NCBI GenBank assembly: GCA_043758755.1
Contig: JAYVMW010000028.1
Location: 1 to 64,000, forward strand
DNA from: Solimicrobium sp043758755
Lineage (GTDB): Bacteria > Pseudomonadota > Gammaproteobacteria > Burkholderiales > Burkholderiaceae_D
Direction of reading: 5' to 3'
Length of the DNA stretch: 64,000 bases
The notes beneath the pieces are model-generated. The model was not told where the DNA came from, made no database searches, and saw only the letters and a list, made by a program, of their open reading frames with translations. This document shows positions 25,440-34,149 of this stretch, piece by piece. Made by a program: the position numbers and the translations under genes. The first letter of the stretch is position 1. The number at the start of each line of letters is the position of its first letter.

Positions 25440-26369
25440 TCAGTCAAAAAATCGTTGAATTGGTTCAGCCATCTGCTGCCCGACATCGGTGCGCAGGCTG
25501 TCGATGACGATGCGCTCCGGCATTGAGCGCAGCCAGGTTAGCTGGCGTTTGGCAAGCTGGCGGGTGGCGATAATGCCGAGCTCGCGGAACGCCTCAAAAC
25601 TGTGCAGACCTTCCAGATATTCCCAGGCCTGCCGGTAACCGACACAGCGCATCGACGGCATGGTCAGATTCAGATCGCCGCGTGATCGCAGTCCCCGCAC
25701 TTCTTCGACAAACCCGTGCTCGAGCATCAGATCAAAGCGCTGCGCGATGCGTTGATGCAGGACACTGCGTTCACCCGGCTCCAGCGAAAAGGCCAGCATG
25801 TTCAAAGCCGGTTCAAAGCTGGTCTGCTCGGCAAATAACACCGAAAGCTGCTTACCAGTTTGTTCTATCACTTCCAGTGCTCGCTGAATGCGCTGCGTGT
25901 CGCCAGACGGCAGGCGTTCGGCCGTGACGGGATCAAGTTGTGCCAGTCTGGCATGCAGATGCGCAATACCGTGTTCGGCAATTTCCGCATCCAGTTTGGC
26001 GCGTATAGCCAGATCAGCCGGCGGCAGATCACCGAGCCCGTCCATGAGCACCTTGAAGTACATCATGGTGCCGCCCACCAGTAACGGCACCCGGTTGCGC
26101 GCCGCGATTTGTTCGACCAGTTGCAGTGCATCGTTACGGAATTGCGCCACCGAATAGCTTTGCGCCGGGTCGATGATGTCGATGAGATGATGGGGTACGG
26201 CCTCACGTTCCTGTGCGCTCGGTTTGGCAGAACCGATATCCATGCCGCGATAGATCAGCGCGGAATCAACCGAGATAATTTCGCAGGGCAGCTGTTGGGC
26301 CAGTGCCAGCGCGGCGGCGGTTTTGCCAGACGCAGTCGGGCCCATGATGGCGATGACTTTGGGTTTCAT
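25440..26369 (-). CDS. miaA: tRNA dimethylallyltransferase
   Basis: A 309-residue enzyme that adds a dimethylallyl group to A37 of tRNAs reading UNN codons. Residues 10-17 are the P-loop GPTASGKT; IISVDSALIYRGMDIGSAKP (DSxxVY-like) and VPHHLIDI are further family motifs, and the C-terminal RQLAKRQLTWLR is present. Its start overlaps the mutL stop by 4 bases, the conserved mutL-miaA order. Confidence 0.97.
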   Translation of the reverse strand: MKPKVIAIMGPTASGKTAAALALAQQLPCEIISVDSALIYRGMDIGSAKPSAQEREAVPHHLIDIIDPAQSYSVAQFRNDALQLVEQIAARNRVPLLVGGTMMYFKVLMDGLGDLPPADLAIRAKLDAEIAEHGIAHLHARLAQLDPVTAERLPSGDTQRIQRALEVIEQTGKQLSVLFAEQTSFEPALNMLAFSLEPGERSVLHQRIAQRFDLMLEHGFVEEVRGLRSRGDLNLTMPSMRCVGYRQAWEYLEGLHSFEAFRELGIIATRQLAKRQLTWLRSMPERIVIDSLRTDVGQQMAEPIQRFFD

Positions 26370-28219
26370 TGACCGCGCAAAAACAGTTTATCCAGATCAT
26401 TCAGGGCCAGCTGCACCCAGGTCGGGCGGCCGTGATTGCACTGGTCGGCACGTTCGGTATGTTCCATCTGGCGCAGCAGTGCATTCATTTCGACGGTGGT
26501 CAAACTGCGATTGGCGCGCACGGCACTGTGGCAGGCCATGGTGCCGAGCAGTTCGTTGCGGCGCTCCAGCAGCACGCGTGAGGCACCGTACTCAGCCACA
26601 TCGCGCAGCACATCACGTGCCAGTGATTCGGCATCGGCATTTTTGAGCAGCACCGGTATGGCGCGCACGGCCAGCGTGGTCGGCGACATGACGGCAATTT
26701 CAAAACCGAGAGAGCGCAATACTTCCTGCTGCTCTTCCACCACGCTGACTGCTGCCTGATCTGCAAAAAAGGTCACCGGGATCAGCAGATTCTGTACGGA
26801 CATGCTGCCTTCATCGAGCGCATTTTTGATCTGTTCATACAGGATGCGTTCATGCGCAGCGTGCATATCGACCAGCACCAGACCACGGGTATTCTGGGCC
26901 AGCACAAAAATACCGTGCAGCTGTGCCAGAGCAAAGCCGAGCGGGAATTCATCATCACTGAATGGTTGCGGTTCGGGCTGAACGGCAGCCGACGCTGCGG
27001 CAGCCGGTGCTGCGCCAGCCGGGGCCGGTGACTGAAACAGTGCTCCGTAGCTTGACGTGGCTTGCGCCACACCGTATTCAGTGGCGCGCGGAAACAAAGG
27101 GGACTGCGTTTGCGCAGACTGGACCGAGCCGCGCCAGGTGTTCATGTAACTGTCGGCAGGTGCAATCCGAGATGCCCCCAAGTTGTTGGACGACAGCGGC
27201 GCCGGCGTTGTACCAAATGAGGTTGCCGAGGTATGCGACAGCGCGGCATGTACCGCGTGGAATACAAACTGATGCACGGCGCGCGAATCTCTGAAGCGCA
27301 CTTCGATTTTGGAAGGATGGACGTTCACGTCCACCAGTGCCGGATCAAGGTCGAGTGCCAGTACATAGCTCGGATAACGGTCACCATGCAGCACATCCTG
27401 ATACGCTGCACGCACCGCGTGGGTGAGCAGCTTGTCGCGCACAAAGCGGCCATTCACATAAAAATACTGGGCGTCGGCGCGCGCTTTGGAGGCGGTCGGC
27501 AGGCCGGCGTATCCGTGCAGGCGAAGCGGTCCGGCGTTTTGATCCACCGGCAGGCGCGCTTCGGCAAAATCGTCTCCCATGATCTGGGCACTGCGTTTAT
27601 CCAGGCTGGCCAGATTCCAGTGCTCGACTGTTTTACCGTTGTGGGTCAGGGTGAACGCGACATCCGGACGGGCCAGTGCAATACGCCTGACCACCTCGGC
27701 GCAATGACCGAATTCGGTTTGTTCTGTTTTTAAAAATTTGCGCCGTGCCGGGGTGTTGAAATACAGTTCCTGCACATCGACTGTGGTGCCCTGCGCGCCC
27801 GAGGTTGGACTGACCGTGCCGTTTTCAATCTGGTGCGCATGGGCAGCATCGGCAGTACGGGAACTTAATACAAATTGCGACACCGAGGCGATCGATGCCA
27901 GTGCCTCACCGCGAAACCCGAGAGTAGCAACATTTTCCAGATCGGTCAGCGACGCTATTTTGGACGTGGCGTGCCGCGCTACGGCCAGCGGCAACTGCTC
28001 CGGACTGATACCGCGCCCGTTATCGGCAATGGATATCCGCTTCACGCCGCCCTGCTCGAGGCGCACGGCAATCTGGGTCGCGCCGGCGTCCAGGGCGTTT
28101 TCCAATAATTCTTTCACCACAGCGGACGGGCGTTCTACCACTTCACCGGCTGCGATCTGGGATATCAAATTGTCAAGCAGGGCCTGAATCGGACGATGGG
28201 GTTGGGGAGTTTGTGTCAT
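26366..28219 (-). CDS. mutL: DNA mismatch repair protein MutL
   Basis: A 617-residue MutL. The GHKL ATPase domain has KELLENALDAGAT, IADNGRGI and TLGFRGEALASI. A linker rich in Ala/Pro/Ser covers about 350-430. The C-terminal domain contains DMHAAHERILYE, which fits the endonuclease motif DQHA-X2-E-X4-E (Gln replaced by Met), and MACHSAVRANRSL. MutL of this type nicks DNA itself and works without MutH, unlike E. coli MutL. It is translationally coupled to miaA. Confidence 0.96.
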   Translation of the reverse strand: MTQTPQPHRPIQALLDNLISQIAAGEVVERPSAVVKELLENALDAGATQIAVRLEQGGVKRISIADNGRGISPEQLPLAVARHATSKIASLTDLENVATLGFRGEALASIASVSQFVLSSRTADAAHAHQIENGTVSPTSGAQGTTVDVQELYFNTPARRKFLKTEQTEFGHCAEVVRRIALARPDVAFTLTHNGKTVEHWNLASLDKRSAQIMGDDFAEARLPVDQNAGPLRLHGYAGLPTASKARADAQYFYVNGRFVRDKLLTHAVRAAYQDVLHGDRYPSYVLALDLDPALVDVNVHPSKIEVRFRDSRAVHQFVFHAVHAALSHTSATSFGTTPAPLSSNNLGASRIAPADSYMNTWRGSVQSAQTQSPLFPRATEYGVAQATSSYGALFQSPAPAGAAPAAAASAAVQPEPQPFSDDEFPLGFALAQLHGIFVLAQNTRGLVLVDMHAAHERILYEQIKNALDEGSMSVQNLLIPVTFFADQAAVSVVEEQQEVLRSLGFEIAVMSPTTLAVRAIPVLLKNADAESLARDVLRDVAEYGASRVLLERRNELLGTMACHSAVRANRSLTTVEMNALLRQMEHTERADQCNHGRPTWVQLALNDLDKLFLRGQ

Positions 28220-28303
28220 GGGGCACGATTATAAATCGGATTAACCAGAATTCGGATAGTGTATGATTTCGGCTCAAAATACGCAGCTCCAATAAGGATA
28301 ACA

Positions 28304-28957
28304 ATGGACTTTATGCAACTGGTCGGCATGATTTTACATGTCGATAAAACACTGGGCCTGTTCATCGAACAATATGGCACGTTAATTTATGTGATCCTGT
28401 TTGCCATCATTTTTTGCGAAACCGGTCTGATCGTGCTGCCATTTTTGCCCGGCGACTCACTGCTGTTCATTGCCGGGGCCTTTTGCGCTTCCGGCGCCAT
28501 GCATCCCATACTGCTGTGTGCGTTGCTGATTACTGCTGCGGTGAGTGGCAATACCGTCAATTACTGGGTCGGCAGTCTGATCGGGCACAAGGTGTATGAA
28601 CAAGATTACGCCTGGCTGGATAAAGAGGCCCTGAGAAAAACCCATACTTTTTATGAAAAACATGGCGGCAAGACCATCATCCTGGCGCGCTTTGTCCCTA
28701 TCGTCAGAACCTTTGCTCCATTTGTGGCCGGGGTATCTGACATGACCCACAACAAATTCCAGCTCTACAATTTCATCGGTGCGACGCTCTGGGTAACAGG
28801 ACTGGTGGTTACCGGTTTTTATTTTGGCAATTATCCCTACGTGCGGGATCATCTGAATGCGATCGTTTTGATCGGGGTCGGTTCTGCCGTCGTTCCGCTG
28901 CTGTTAAGCGGTTTATGGAAATTACTCAAAAATCTGAAATCAAGGATGCTTGAATAA
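28304..28957 (+). CDS. DedA family membrane protein
   Basis: A 217-residue inner-membrane protein of the DedA/SNARE-associated family, now linked to flipping of undecaprenyl phosphate or phospholipids and to membrane energetics. ATG 28304 follows AAGGATAAC. Diagnostic motifs are FCETGLIVLPFLPGDSLLF (re-entrant region with acidic residue), the GNTVNYWVGSLIG stretch, and ILARFVPIVRTFAPFVAG with its essential arginines. It is divergent from mutL. Confidence 0.92.
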   Translation: MDFMQLVGMILHVDKTLGLFIEQYGTLIYVILFAIIFCETGLIVLPFLPGDSLLFIAGAFCASGAMHPILLCALLITAAVSGNTVNYWVGSLIGHKVYEQDYAWLDKEALRKTHTFYEKHGGKTIILARFVPIVRTFAPFVAGVSDMTHNKFQLYNFIGATLWVTGLVVTGFYFGNYPYVRDHLNAIVLIGVGSAVVPLLLSGLWKLLKNLKSRMLE

Positions 28958-28961
28958 CGAA

Positions 28962-28984
28962 GGTGGTGCAGCTGCTGCACCACC
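28962..28984. terminator. Strong hairpin between convergent genes, no T-run
   Basis: GGTGGTGCAGC-T-GCTGCACCACC is a near-perfect palindrome 4 bases after the dedA stop. No T-tract follows on either strand, so it may stabilise mRNA ends or act as a weak terminator. Confidence 0.45.
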
Positions 28985-29003
28985 CTGTTGTTCAATTTCA
29001 TCT

Positions 29004-30398
29004 CTACTGGTTACGATCATGTTCCAGTTTTTTTTCTGATCCTTCTTTCTTTTCTTTATTCTGCTGAACCTGCTGTGGCTTCTGCTCAACCGGTTGTGGA
29101 ATTTGCTGCGGGACCGTTAGTGGTCTTGGCTCGTACTGCTGCGGCCTTTGTTCATGCTGCGCCGGTCTCTGTTCAATCTGCTGTGTGTTCTGCGGTTGCC
29201 TTGGTTCATACTGTTGCGGCTTCTGCTCGTACTGCTGCTGCCTTTGATCATACTGTTGCGGTTTCTGCTCGTACTGCGGTTGCCTTTGATCATATTGCTG
29301 CGGTTTCTGCTCGTACTGCGGTTGCCTCTGTTCATAGGGCTGAGGTTTGGATTCGGTCGGCTGAACCCGATTTTCCGGTGCATTTATCTGACGTCCTCCT
29401 GGCTGCGGATAGGGTGCCGGTTGCTGGCCGTAGCTATGTGGCTGCGGGCCCGCATCGATATGCACGCTCTGCGGCCCCGGCAATGCTGCGGGCTGATGTC
29501 CGGCGATATAGGCCGGAATCGGCCGACTCGATATCGGGTCCGGCGCATAGGCGTGTACCACCGGCGGCATCGATGCAGCCAGGTGTGGCTGCACCGGCAC
29601 CGCAGTATTTACGGCCTGTCCATTTGCGGTCGATCCGCTCGGCGCAACAATGTTCACCCGGTTGCCGCGGCCGTAGTTACCCTGGCCGTTGACTGCCGTG
29701 ATGTGCATGCCCTGATTGACGATAGGCGGCGCGCCGGTTACTACGGCCGGCGAAGTCCCGATTGGTGCCGGAACGATCAAGCCGTGATGCGAGCCTGGCG
29801 GCGGCGGCACAAATACGCCCTCAGGACCGCGACACCTTGGACCGGCAATGACACCAGCCGACACAATGCCGATCGAGATACTGATGCCGCGCGGTGGCGG
29901 AACAAAGGTCACACCGGGAGCAGCCCAGAAACCGTTCACAAACACGACCGAACCATTGCGGTTTTCATAGTATGGATTGACCCAGCTGTAGCCGGGCCGT
30001 GGCGCATACGCCCAACGGCCGTATGCCCAGACCCAGTTTCCTTCCCAGACCCAGTAGCCGCCGGTCCAGATGGCACCTTCATAGGGCATGGGTGGAGGCG
30101 ATTCCACCAGCATGGGCGGTGGCGCCCAAGCTACCAGTACCGGAGCGGGCTGTACCAGTGGCGGGTCGACATATACGCTGACCACCGGCTGCTGCGCCGG
30201 TTCCTGATAATCATCGGGTGACTGCTGCTGATACTGTTGCGGGTCGTATTGCTGCTGGTACTGCTGCGGGTACTGCTGTTGCTGATATTGCCCAGTCTCG
30301 GGATAGTACGGCTGCTGGGGAGAATAGTAGGTGCGTGGCGGCTCCACGATACATCCACTTAACAAAACTGCACTGCCGATTATTATTGCTTTTTTCAC
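29004..30398 (-). CDS. Gln/Pro-rich lipoprotein with YXWGXW-like and tandem repeats
   Basis: A 464-residue predicted lipoprotein: MKKAIIIGSAVLLSGC gives a clean lipobox with Cys16. Residues about 25-60 are Gln/Tyr-rich. A conserved block with GAIWTGGYWVWEGNWVWAYG and WAYAPRPGYSWVNPYYENRN resembles YXWGXW/BcpO-related repeats (about 110-165). The last 170 residues are disordered and dominated by Gln, Pro, Tyr and Glu, with 14-residue repeats of the form QYEQKPQQYDQRQP. No enzymatic function can be assigned; an envelope structural or surface role is likely. Long open frames on the opposite strand over this gene are by-products of the repeat composition. Confidence 0.8.
   Translation of the reverse strand: MKKAIIIGSAVLLSGCIVEPPRTYYSPQQPYYPETGQYQQQQYPQQYQQQYDPQQYQQQSPDDYQEPAQQPVVSVYVDPPLVQPAPVLVAWAPPPMLVESPPPMPYEGAIWTGGYWVWEGNWVWAYGRWAYAPRPGYSWVNPYYENRNGSVVFVNGFWAAPGVTFVPPPRGISISIGIVSAGVIAGPRCRGPEGVFVPPPPGSHHGLIVPAPIGTSPAVVTGAPPIVNQGMHITAVNGQGNYGRGNRVNIVAPSGSTANGQAVNTAVPVQPHLAASMPPVVHAYAPDPISSRPIPAYIAGHQPAALPGPQSVHIDAGPQPHSYGQQPAPYPQPGGRQINAPENRVQPTESKPQPYEQRQPQYEQKPQQYDQRQPQYEQKPQQYDQRQQQYEQKPQQYEPRQPQNTQQIEQRPAQHEQRPQQYEPRPLTVPQQIPQPVEQKPQQVQQNKEKKEGSEKKLEHDRNQ
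29203..29338. repeat. In-frame 42-base tandem repeat in the lipoprotein gene
   Basis: About three copies of a 42-base unit, each encoding 14 residues built from QYEQKPQQ and YDQRQP. Sequence identity between units is high enough for slippage, so copy number may vary between strains. Confidence 0.7.
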
Positions 30399-30506
30399 TT
30401 CATCCCCTGTTATTTACTGTGTTGACGCGCAGTCTGCACGTGTTAATGCAAACGTGTTTTGAATCTGTCCGGTTGACAACAGAATCGAAGTTCGCAGGCC
30501 GGATTC

Positions 30507-31868
30507 TCAGGTCAGACGGTTTTTGGACAGTGTCGGCTTCTTGGAAAAATAGCGGTTGATGCCTTTTAAAATCGCATCTGCCATCTGGTTCTGATAATCG
30601 TCATCCAGAAGTTTGGCTTCTTCTTCCGGATTTGAAATGAAGGCTGTTTCAATGAGCACACTGGGAATGTCCGGCGCTTTCAGAACGGCAAACCCGGCCT
30701 GCTCCACCGAGCCCTTGTGCAAACGGTTGATTCCGCCAATTTCGCCCAGAATGGCGCTGCCCAGTTTGAGGCTGTCGCTGATCTGTGCGGAGGTGGACAG
30801 ATCCAGCAACACGCTGGCCAGCTGCAGGTCGTGGTTTTTGATGTTGACGCCACCAATCAGATCAGCGGCATTTTCCTTGTTTGCCAGCCAGCGTGCTGCG
30901 GTTGAACTGGCTCCTTTATCGGACAGGGCAAACACCGACGATCCGCGTGCCGAAGTTTCAATAAATGCATCAGCATGAATCGACATGAACAGATCGGCCT
31001 GCACCTTGCGCGCTTTTTCCACCCTGACATTGAGCGGCACAAAAAAGTCAGCATCACGGGTGAGCATGACGCGCATGTTGGGCTGCATTTCAATTCTGGC
31101 TTTCAGGCGTTTTGCAATCGACAGCACCACGTCTTTTTCATAACTGCCGCCGCGCCCGATGGCACCGGGATCTTCGCCGCCATGCCCGGGGTCAAGCGCA
31201 ATGGTTACCATGCGACTCAGTTGCGGCACATTTTTAGCATCGTGCGATTTCGCCAGTGGCTGCTCAGGATTGGGATTGAGTCTGGGTTGCGGCATAGCGT
31301 GCGGTTCAGGAAGCGCCAGTGCCGGCTGGTCTTTGCCCCACTGACCTTTTTCAATCAACGCAGCTATCGGATCTACCGGGTTGACCGGATACAGGTCAAA
31401 CACCAGCCGGTATTTGTAGTCACCGACCGGTTTTAAGGTGAACACCTGTGCATTGATTTCTTCTTTCAGGTCGAACACCAGTCGTACCACATTCGGCCGA
31501 TTCTGCCCGACTCTGACCTGTTTGATGTACGGATCATCCGACTGGATTTTTGCGATGAGCTCTTTCAGGGTCGAATTCAGTTCCAGACCGTCGATATCCA
31601 CCACCATGCGCAGCGGATCCTTGACAAGAAACTGGGTCGCTTTCAATTCCACATCGCCTTCGAGTGTGACACGGGTATATTCATCGGCCGGCCAGACCCG
31701 CACCGCCAAAATCTGCGCGGCGTAAGAAAGTCTGGGAACCAGAACGGACAGGAGCAGCGTTGCGCCACTTTTCAGAAATATACGGCGGGTGTTGGTATTG
31801 CGCCGTTTTTCAGACGGTGTTGCTGAACTGCTCACAGGTTCGGCGCAAATTTTAACTGGTTCAGACAT
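30507..31868 (-). CDS. amiC: N-acetylmuramoyl-L-alanine amidase AmiC-type
   Basis: A 453-residue periplasmic cell-division amidase. The N-terminus carries a twin-arginine signal (TRRIFLKSGATLLLSVLVP), as in E. coli AmiA and AmiC. An AMIN domain (about 50-150; VRVWPADEYTRVTLEGD) directs it to the septum. The zinc amidase domain starts at MVTIALDPGHGGEDPGAIG with the metal His, followed by the Glu of SYEKDVVLSIA, SIHADAF (His) and a catalytic Glu near IETAFISNPEEE. It overlaps the end of tsaE by 37 bases, and its start has AAAGGAAG inside tsaE. Confidence 0.94.
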   Translation of the reverse strand: MSEPVKICAEPVSSSATPSEKRRNTNTRRIFLKSGATLLLSVLVPRLSYAAQILAVRVWPADEYTRVTLEGDVELKATQFLVKDPLRMVVDIDGLELNSTLKELIAKIQSDDPYIKQVRVGQNRPNVVRLVFDLKEEINAQVFTLKPVGDYKYRLVFDLYPVNPVDPIAALIEKGQWGKDQPALALPEPHAMPQPRLNPNPEQPLAKSHDAKNVPQLSRMVTIALDPGHGGEDPGAIGRGGSYEKDVVLSIAKRLKARIEMQPNMRVMLTRDADFFVPLNVRVEKARKVQADLFMSIHADAFIETSARGSSVFALSDKGASSTAARWLANKENAADLIGGVNIKNHDLQLASVLLDLSTSAQISDSLKLGSAILGEIGGINRLHKGSVEQAGFAVLKAPDIPSVLIETAFISNPEEEAKLLDDDYQNQMADAILKGINRYFSKKPTLSKNRLT

Positions 31869-32329
31869 GCACTTCCTTTATCCGATAATCCCAGCAATTC
31901 TACATGACGACCGGATCCGGCAACAGTTAACAGCACTTCAATATCCGGCTTTGGCAACACACCCGCCCCTTTTTCCGGCCATTCCACAATGCAGATCGTG
32001 GCATGATTGAATACGTCCCGAAAGCCCGCTTCCAGAAACTCGTCAGCGCTGCTCATACGATACAGATCAAAATGCATCACCGTGACAGTCTGGCCTGCCA
32101 ACTGAATTTCGTAAGGTTCGGCCAGCGTATAGGTTGGACTTTTGACATGCCCACTCACGCCCGCAGCATGCAGCAGGGCACGAGTCAGCGCAGTTTTGCC
32201 GGCGCCCAGATCGCCGTGCAGATATATCACCAGCCCAGGCACCAGATGACGCGCCAGACAGTGGCCCAGGGCGTCAGTGGCAGCTTCATCTTTTAATTGC
32301 GCCGTAAATCGGATTGAATGAGGTAGCAT
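31832..32329 (-). CDS. tsaE: tRNA threonylcarbamoyladenosine biosynthesis ATPase TsaE
   Basis: A 165-residue P-loop ATPase needed with TsaB, TsaC and TsaD for t6A37 formation. Walker A is GDLGAGKTALTRALL, followed by VKSPTYTLAEPYE and MHFDLYRM, and IVEWPEKGAGVLP, all typical of TsaE. Its 3' end overlaps amiC by 37 bases; the tsaE-amiC order is conserved in betaproteobacteria. It is divergent from queG. Confidence 0.95.
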   Translation of the reverse strand: MLPHSIRFTAQLKDEAATDALGHCLARHLVPGLVIYLHGDLGAGKTALTRALLHAAGVSGHVKSPTYTLAEPYEIQLAGQTVTVMHFDLYRMSSADEFLEAGFRDVFNHATICIVEWPEKGAGVLPKPDIEVLLTVAGSGRHVELLGLSDKGSACLNQLKFAPNL

Positions 32330-32376
32330 CTCGTAATATAGGTGGATTCAACTCAGAAACTTTTTAGACTATTGGC

Positions 32377-33495
32377 ATGATAAACCAGAATAAGCCCGAC
32401 CAACCCGATCAATTGGCATCGTGCATCAAGGCATGGGGTAAAGAACTGGGCTTTTCTGATGTGCGCATCACCGATATTGACCTGTCCGACCAGGAAGCCG
32501 GACTGCGTGCCTGGCTGCTGGCCGGTCATCATGGTGAAATGGACTATATGGCAAGCCATGGCTTAAAGCGTGCCAGACCGGCTGAACTGGTCAGCGGCGC
32601 CCGGTCCGCGATCATGGTGCGCATGGATTATCTGCCGCGCAATACCGGGCAGGACTGGTGCGACACTGAAATGCAGGCGGCTTTAAACGGGCAACAGGCG
32701 GTCATTTCGATCTACGCGCGCGGCCGTGATTATCACAAGGTATTAAAGGGGCGCCTGCAGGAACTGGCCAACCGCATCGATGCTGAAATAGGCCCTTTCG
32801 GATACCGTGTATTTACCGACTCGGCGCCCGTCATGGAAGTGGCGCTGGCCGAAAAAGCCGGCCTGGGCTGGCGCGGCAAACATACCCTGCTGCTGAATCA
32901 GCAAGCCGGTTCAACTTTTTTTATCGGCGAAATCATTACCGATCTGGCGCTGCCGGCCGATGCGCCGACCGGACGACATTGCGGCTCCTGCTCAGCCTGC
33001 ATCAGCAGCTGCCCGACCCAGGCGATACTGGGCCCGTTTGAGCTGGATGCGCGCCGCTGCATCTCCTATTTAACGATAGAACTCAAGGGCAGCATTCCGG
33101 TTGAAATGCGGCCCCTGATAGGGAACCGGGTCTATGGCTGTGATGACTGTCAGCTGGTGTGCCCGTGGAATAAATTTGCGCAGCACAGTACGCTGCCGGA
33201 TTTTGATGTCAGAAACGGACTGGACAACGCCACGTTGATTGCGCTGTTTGCGTGGGAAGAAGCAGAGTTTCTGGACAAACTGGCAGGTTCTCCGATTCGA
33301 CGAATTGGCCATGTCAGGTGGTTGAGAAATCTGGCTGTCGGTCTTGGCAATGCACACCGCGCCCACAGAGATCATCCCTGCAGGTCCGGCTTACCACCAG
33401 CCAATGCAATCGTCCAGGCGTTACAACAACGTCTGTCACATCCTTCGGAACTGGTTCGGGAACATGTACTGTGGGCACTGGCTCAGTCAGCGTAA
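32377..33495 (+). CDS. queG: Epoxyqueuosine reductase
   Basis: A 372-residue cobalamin/Fe-S enzyme for the last step of queuosine synthesis in tRNA. It has the two 4Fe-4S motifs CGSCSACISSCPTQAI and CDDCQLVCPWN, the catalytic-region GARSAIMVRMDYLP, and KAGLGWRGKHTLLLNQQAGS. The C-terminal HEAT-like tail is present. It ends 4 bases before the stop of the convergent response regulator gene. Confidence 0.95.
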   Translation: MINQNKPDQPDQLASCIKAWGKELGFSDVRITDIDLSDQEAGLRAWLLAGHHGEMDYMASHGLKRARPAELVSGARSAIMVRMDYLPRNTGQDWCDTEMQAALNGQQAVISIYARGRDYHKVLKGRLQELANRIDAEIGPFGYRVFTDSAPVMEVALAEKAGLGWRGKHTLLLNQQAGSTFFIGEIITDLALPADAPTGRHCGSCSACISSCPTQAILGPFELDARRCISYLTIELKGSIPVEMRPLIGNRVYGCDDCQLVCPWNKFAQHSTLPDFDVRNGLDNATLIALFAWEEAEFLDKLAGSPIRRIGHVRWLRNLAVGLGNAHRAHRDHPCRSGLPPANAIVQALQQRLSHPSELVREHVLWALAQSA

Positions 33496-33499
33496 AACA

Positions 33500-34132
33500 C
33501 TACTTGATGAGGCCTGCGAGTTCAATTGCAGATTTCACTTCCATTTTTTCCAGTATGTTGGCTCTATGCACCTCAACCGTGCGCATGCTGATGCCCAGTT
33601 TGTCGGCAATGACTTTATTCATTTTCCCAACCAGGATCAGATTGAGAATTTCGCGTTCGCGCATCGTCAGCTTGTCCAGACGCCGGTAAATCACAGCCAA
33701 ATCACCTTCCTTGCGGGAGTGAGAAAGTGCCGCCTGAATCCGGTCAAACAGGTGGTTATCATCAAACGGTTTTTCAAAAAAATCAAATGCCCCGCGCTTG
33801 ATGGCGTCGACTGCCATGGAAAGTTCACCATGTCCGGTAATGAAGATCACCGGCAGTCGCTTGTGTAATTTTTTATTGGCAATGATGTCATAGGTTGCTA
33901 TACCGCTTAAACCCGGCATGCGCACATCCATCAAGACACAGTCGCCACCGGGATCGAAATTGATCGCAGATTCCATTTTAGGCACCGATATTGGCTCATC
34001 TGTTTGCGGAATCTGAAAAATTTCAAGGAATTCATTGCCACTGGAGTAGGTCGCGCATTTCATTTTCCGTGATTTTGCCATCCACTTTATCGCGCTCTGT
34101 ATATCAACTTCGTCATCAACAATATGCAACAT
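33500..34132 (-). CDS. Two-component response regulator, FixJ/TtrR type
   Basis: A 210-residue regulator with an N-terminal receiver and C-terminal LuxR-type helix-turn-helix (LTMREREILNLILVGKMNK, then MRTVEVHRANILEKM). The phosphorylated Asp is in CVLMDVRMPGLSG at residue 69, later than usual because about 15 extra residues (EPISVPKMESAINFDPGG) are inserted before this strand. The switch residues are in FITGHGE and the Lys in FFEKPF. It lies 17 bases after the histidine kinase gene and is surely its partner. Confidence 0.93.
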   Translation of the reverse strand: MLHIVDDEVDIQSAIKWMAKSRKMKCATYSSGNEFLEIFQIPQTDEPISVPKMESAINFDPGGDCVLMDVRMPGLSGIATYDIIANKKLHKRLPVIFITGHGELSMAVDAIKRGAFDFFEKPFDDNHLFDRIQAALSHSRKEGDLAVIYRRLDKLTMREREILNLILVGKMNKVIADKLGISMRTVEVHRANILEKMEVKSAIELAGLIK

Positions 34133-34149
34133 ATTTTTTCCTAAGAAAG

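Noticed and set aside
29148..30221. 357-codon open frame on the plus strand
   Set aside because: It mirrors the Gln/Pro-rich lipoprotein gene; its Leu/Arg-rich translation is a by-product of repeat composition, and the minus strand has a signal peptide, lipobox and known repeat type.
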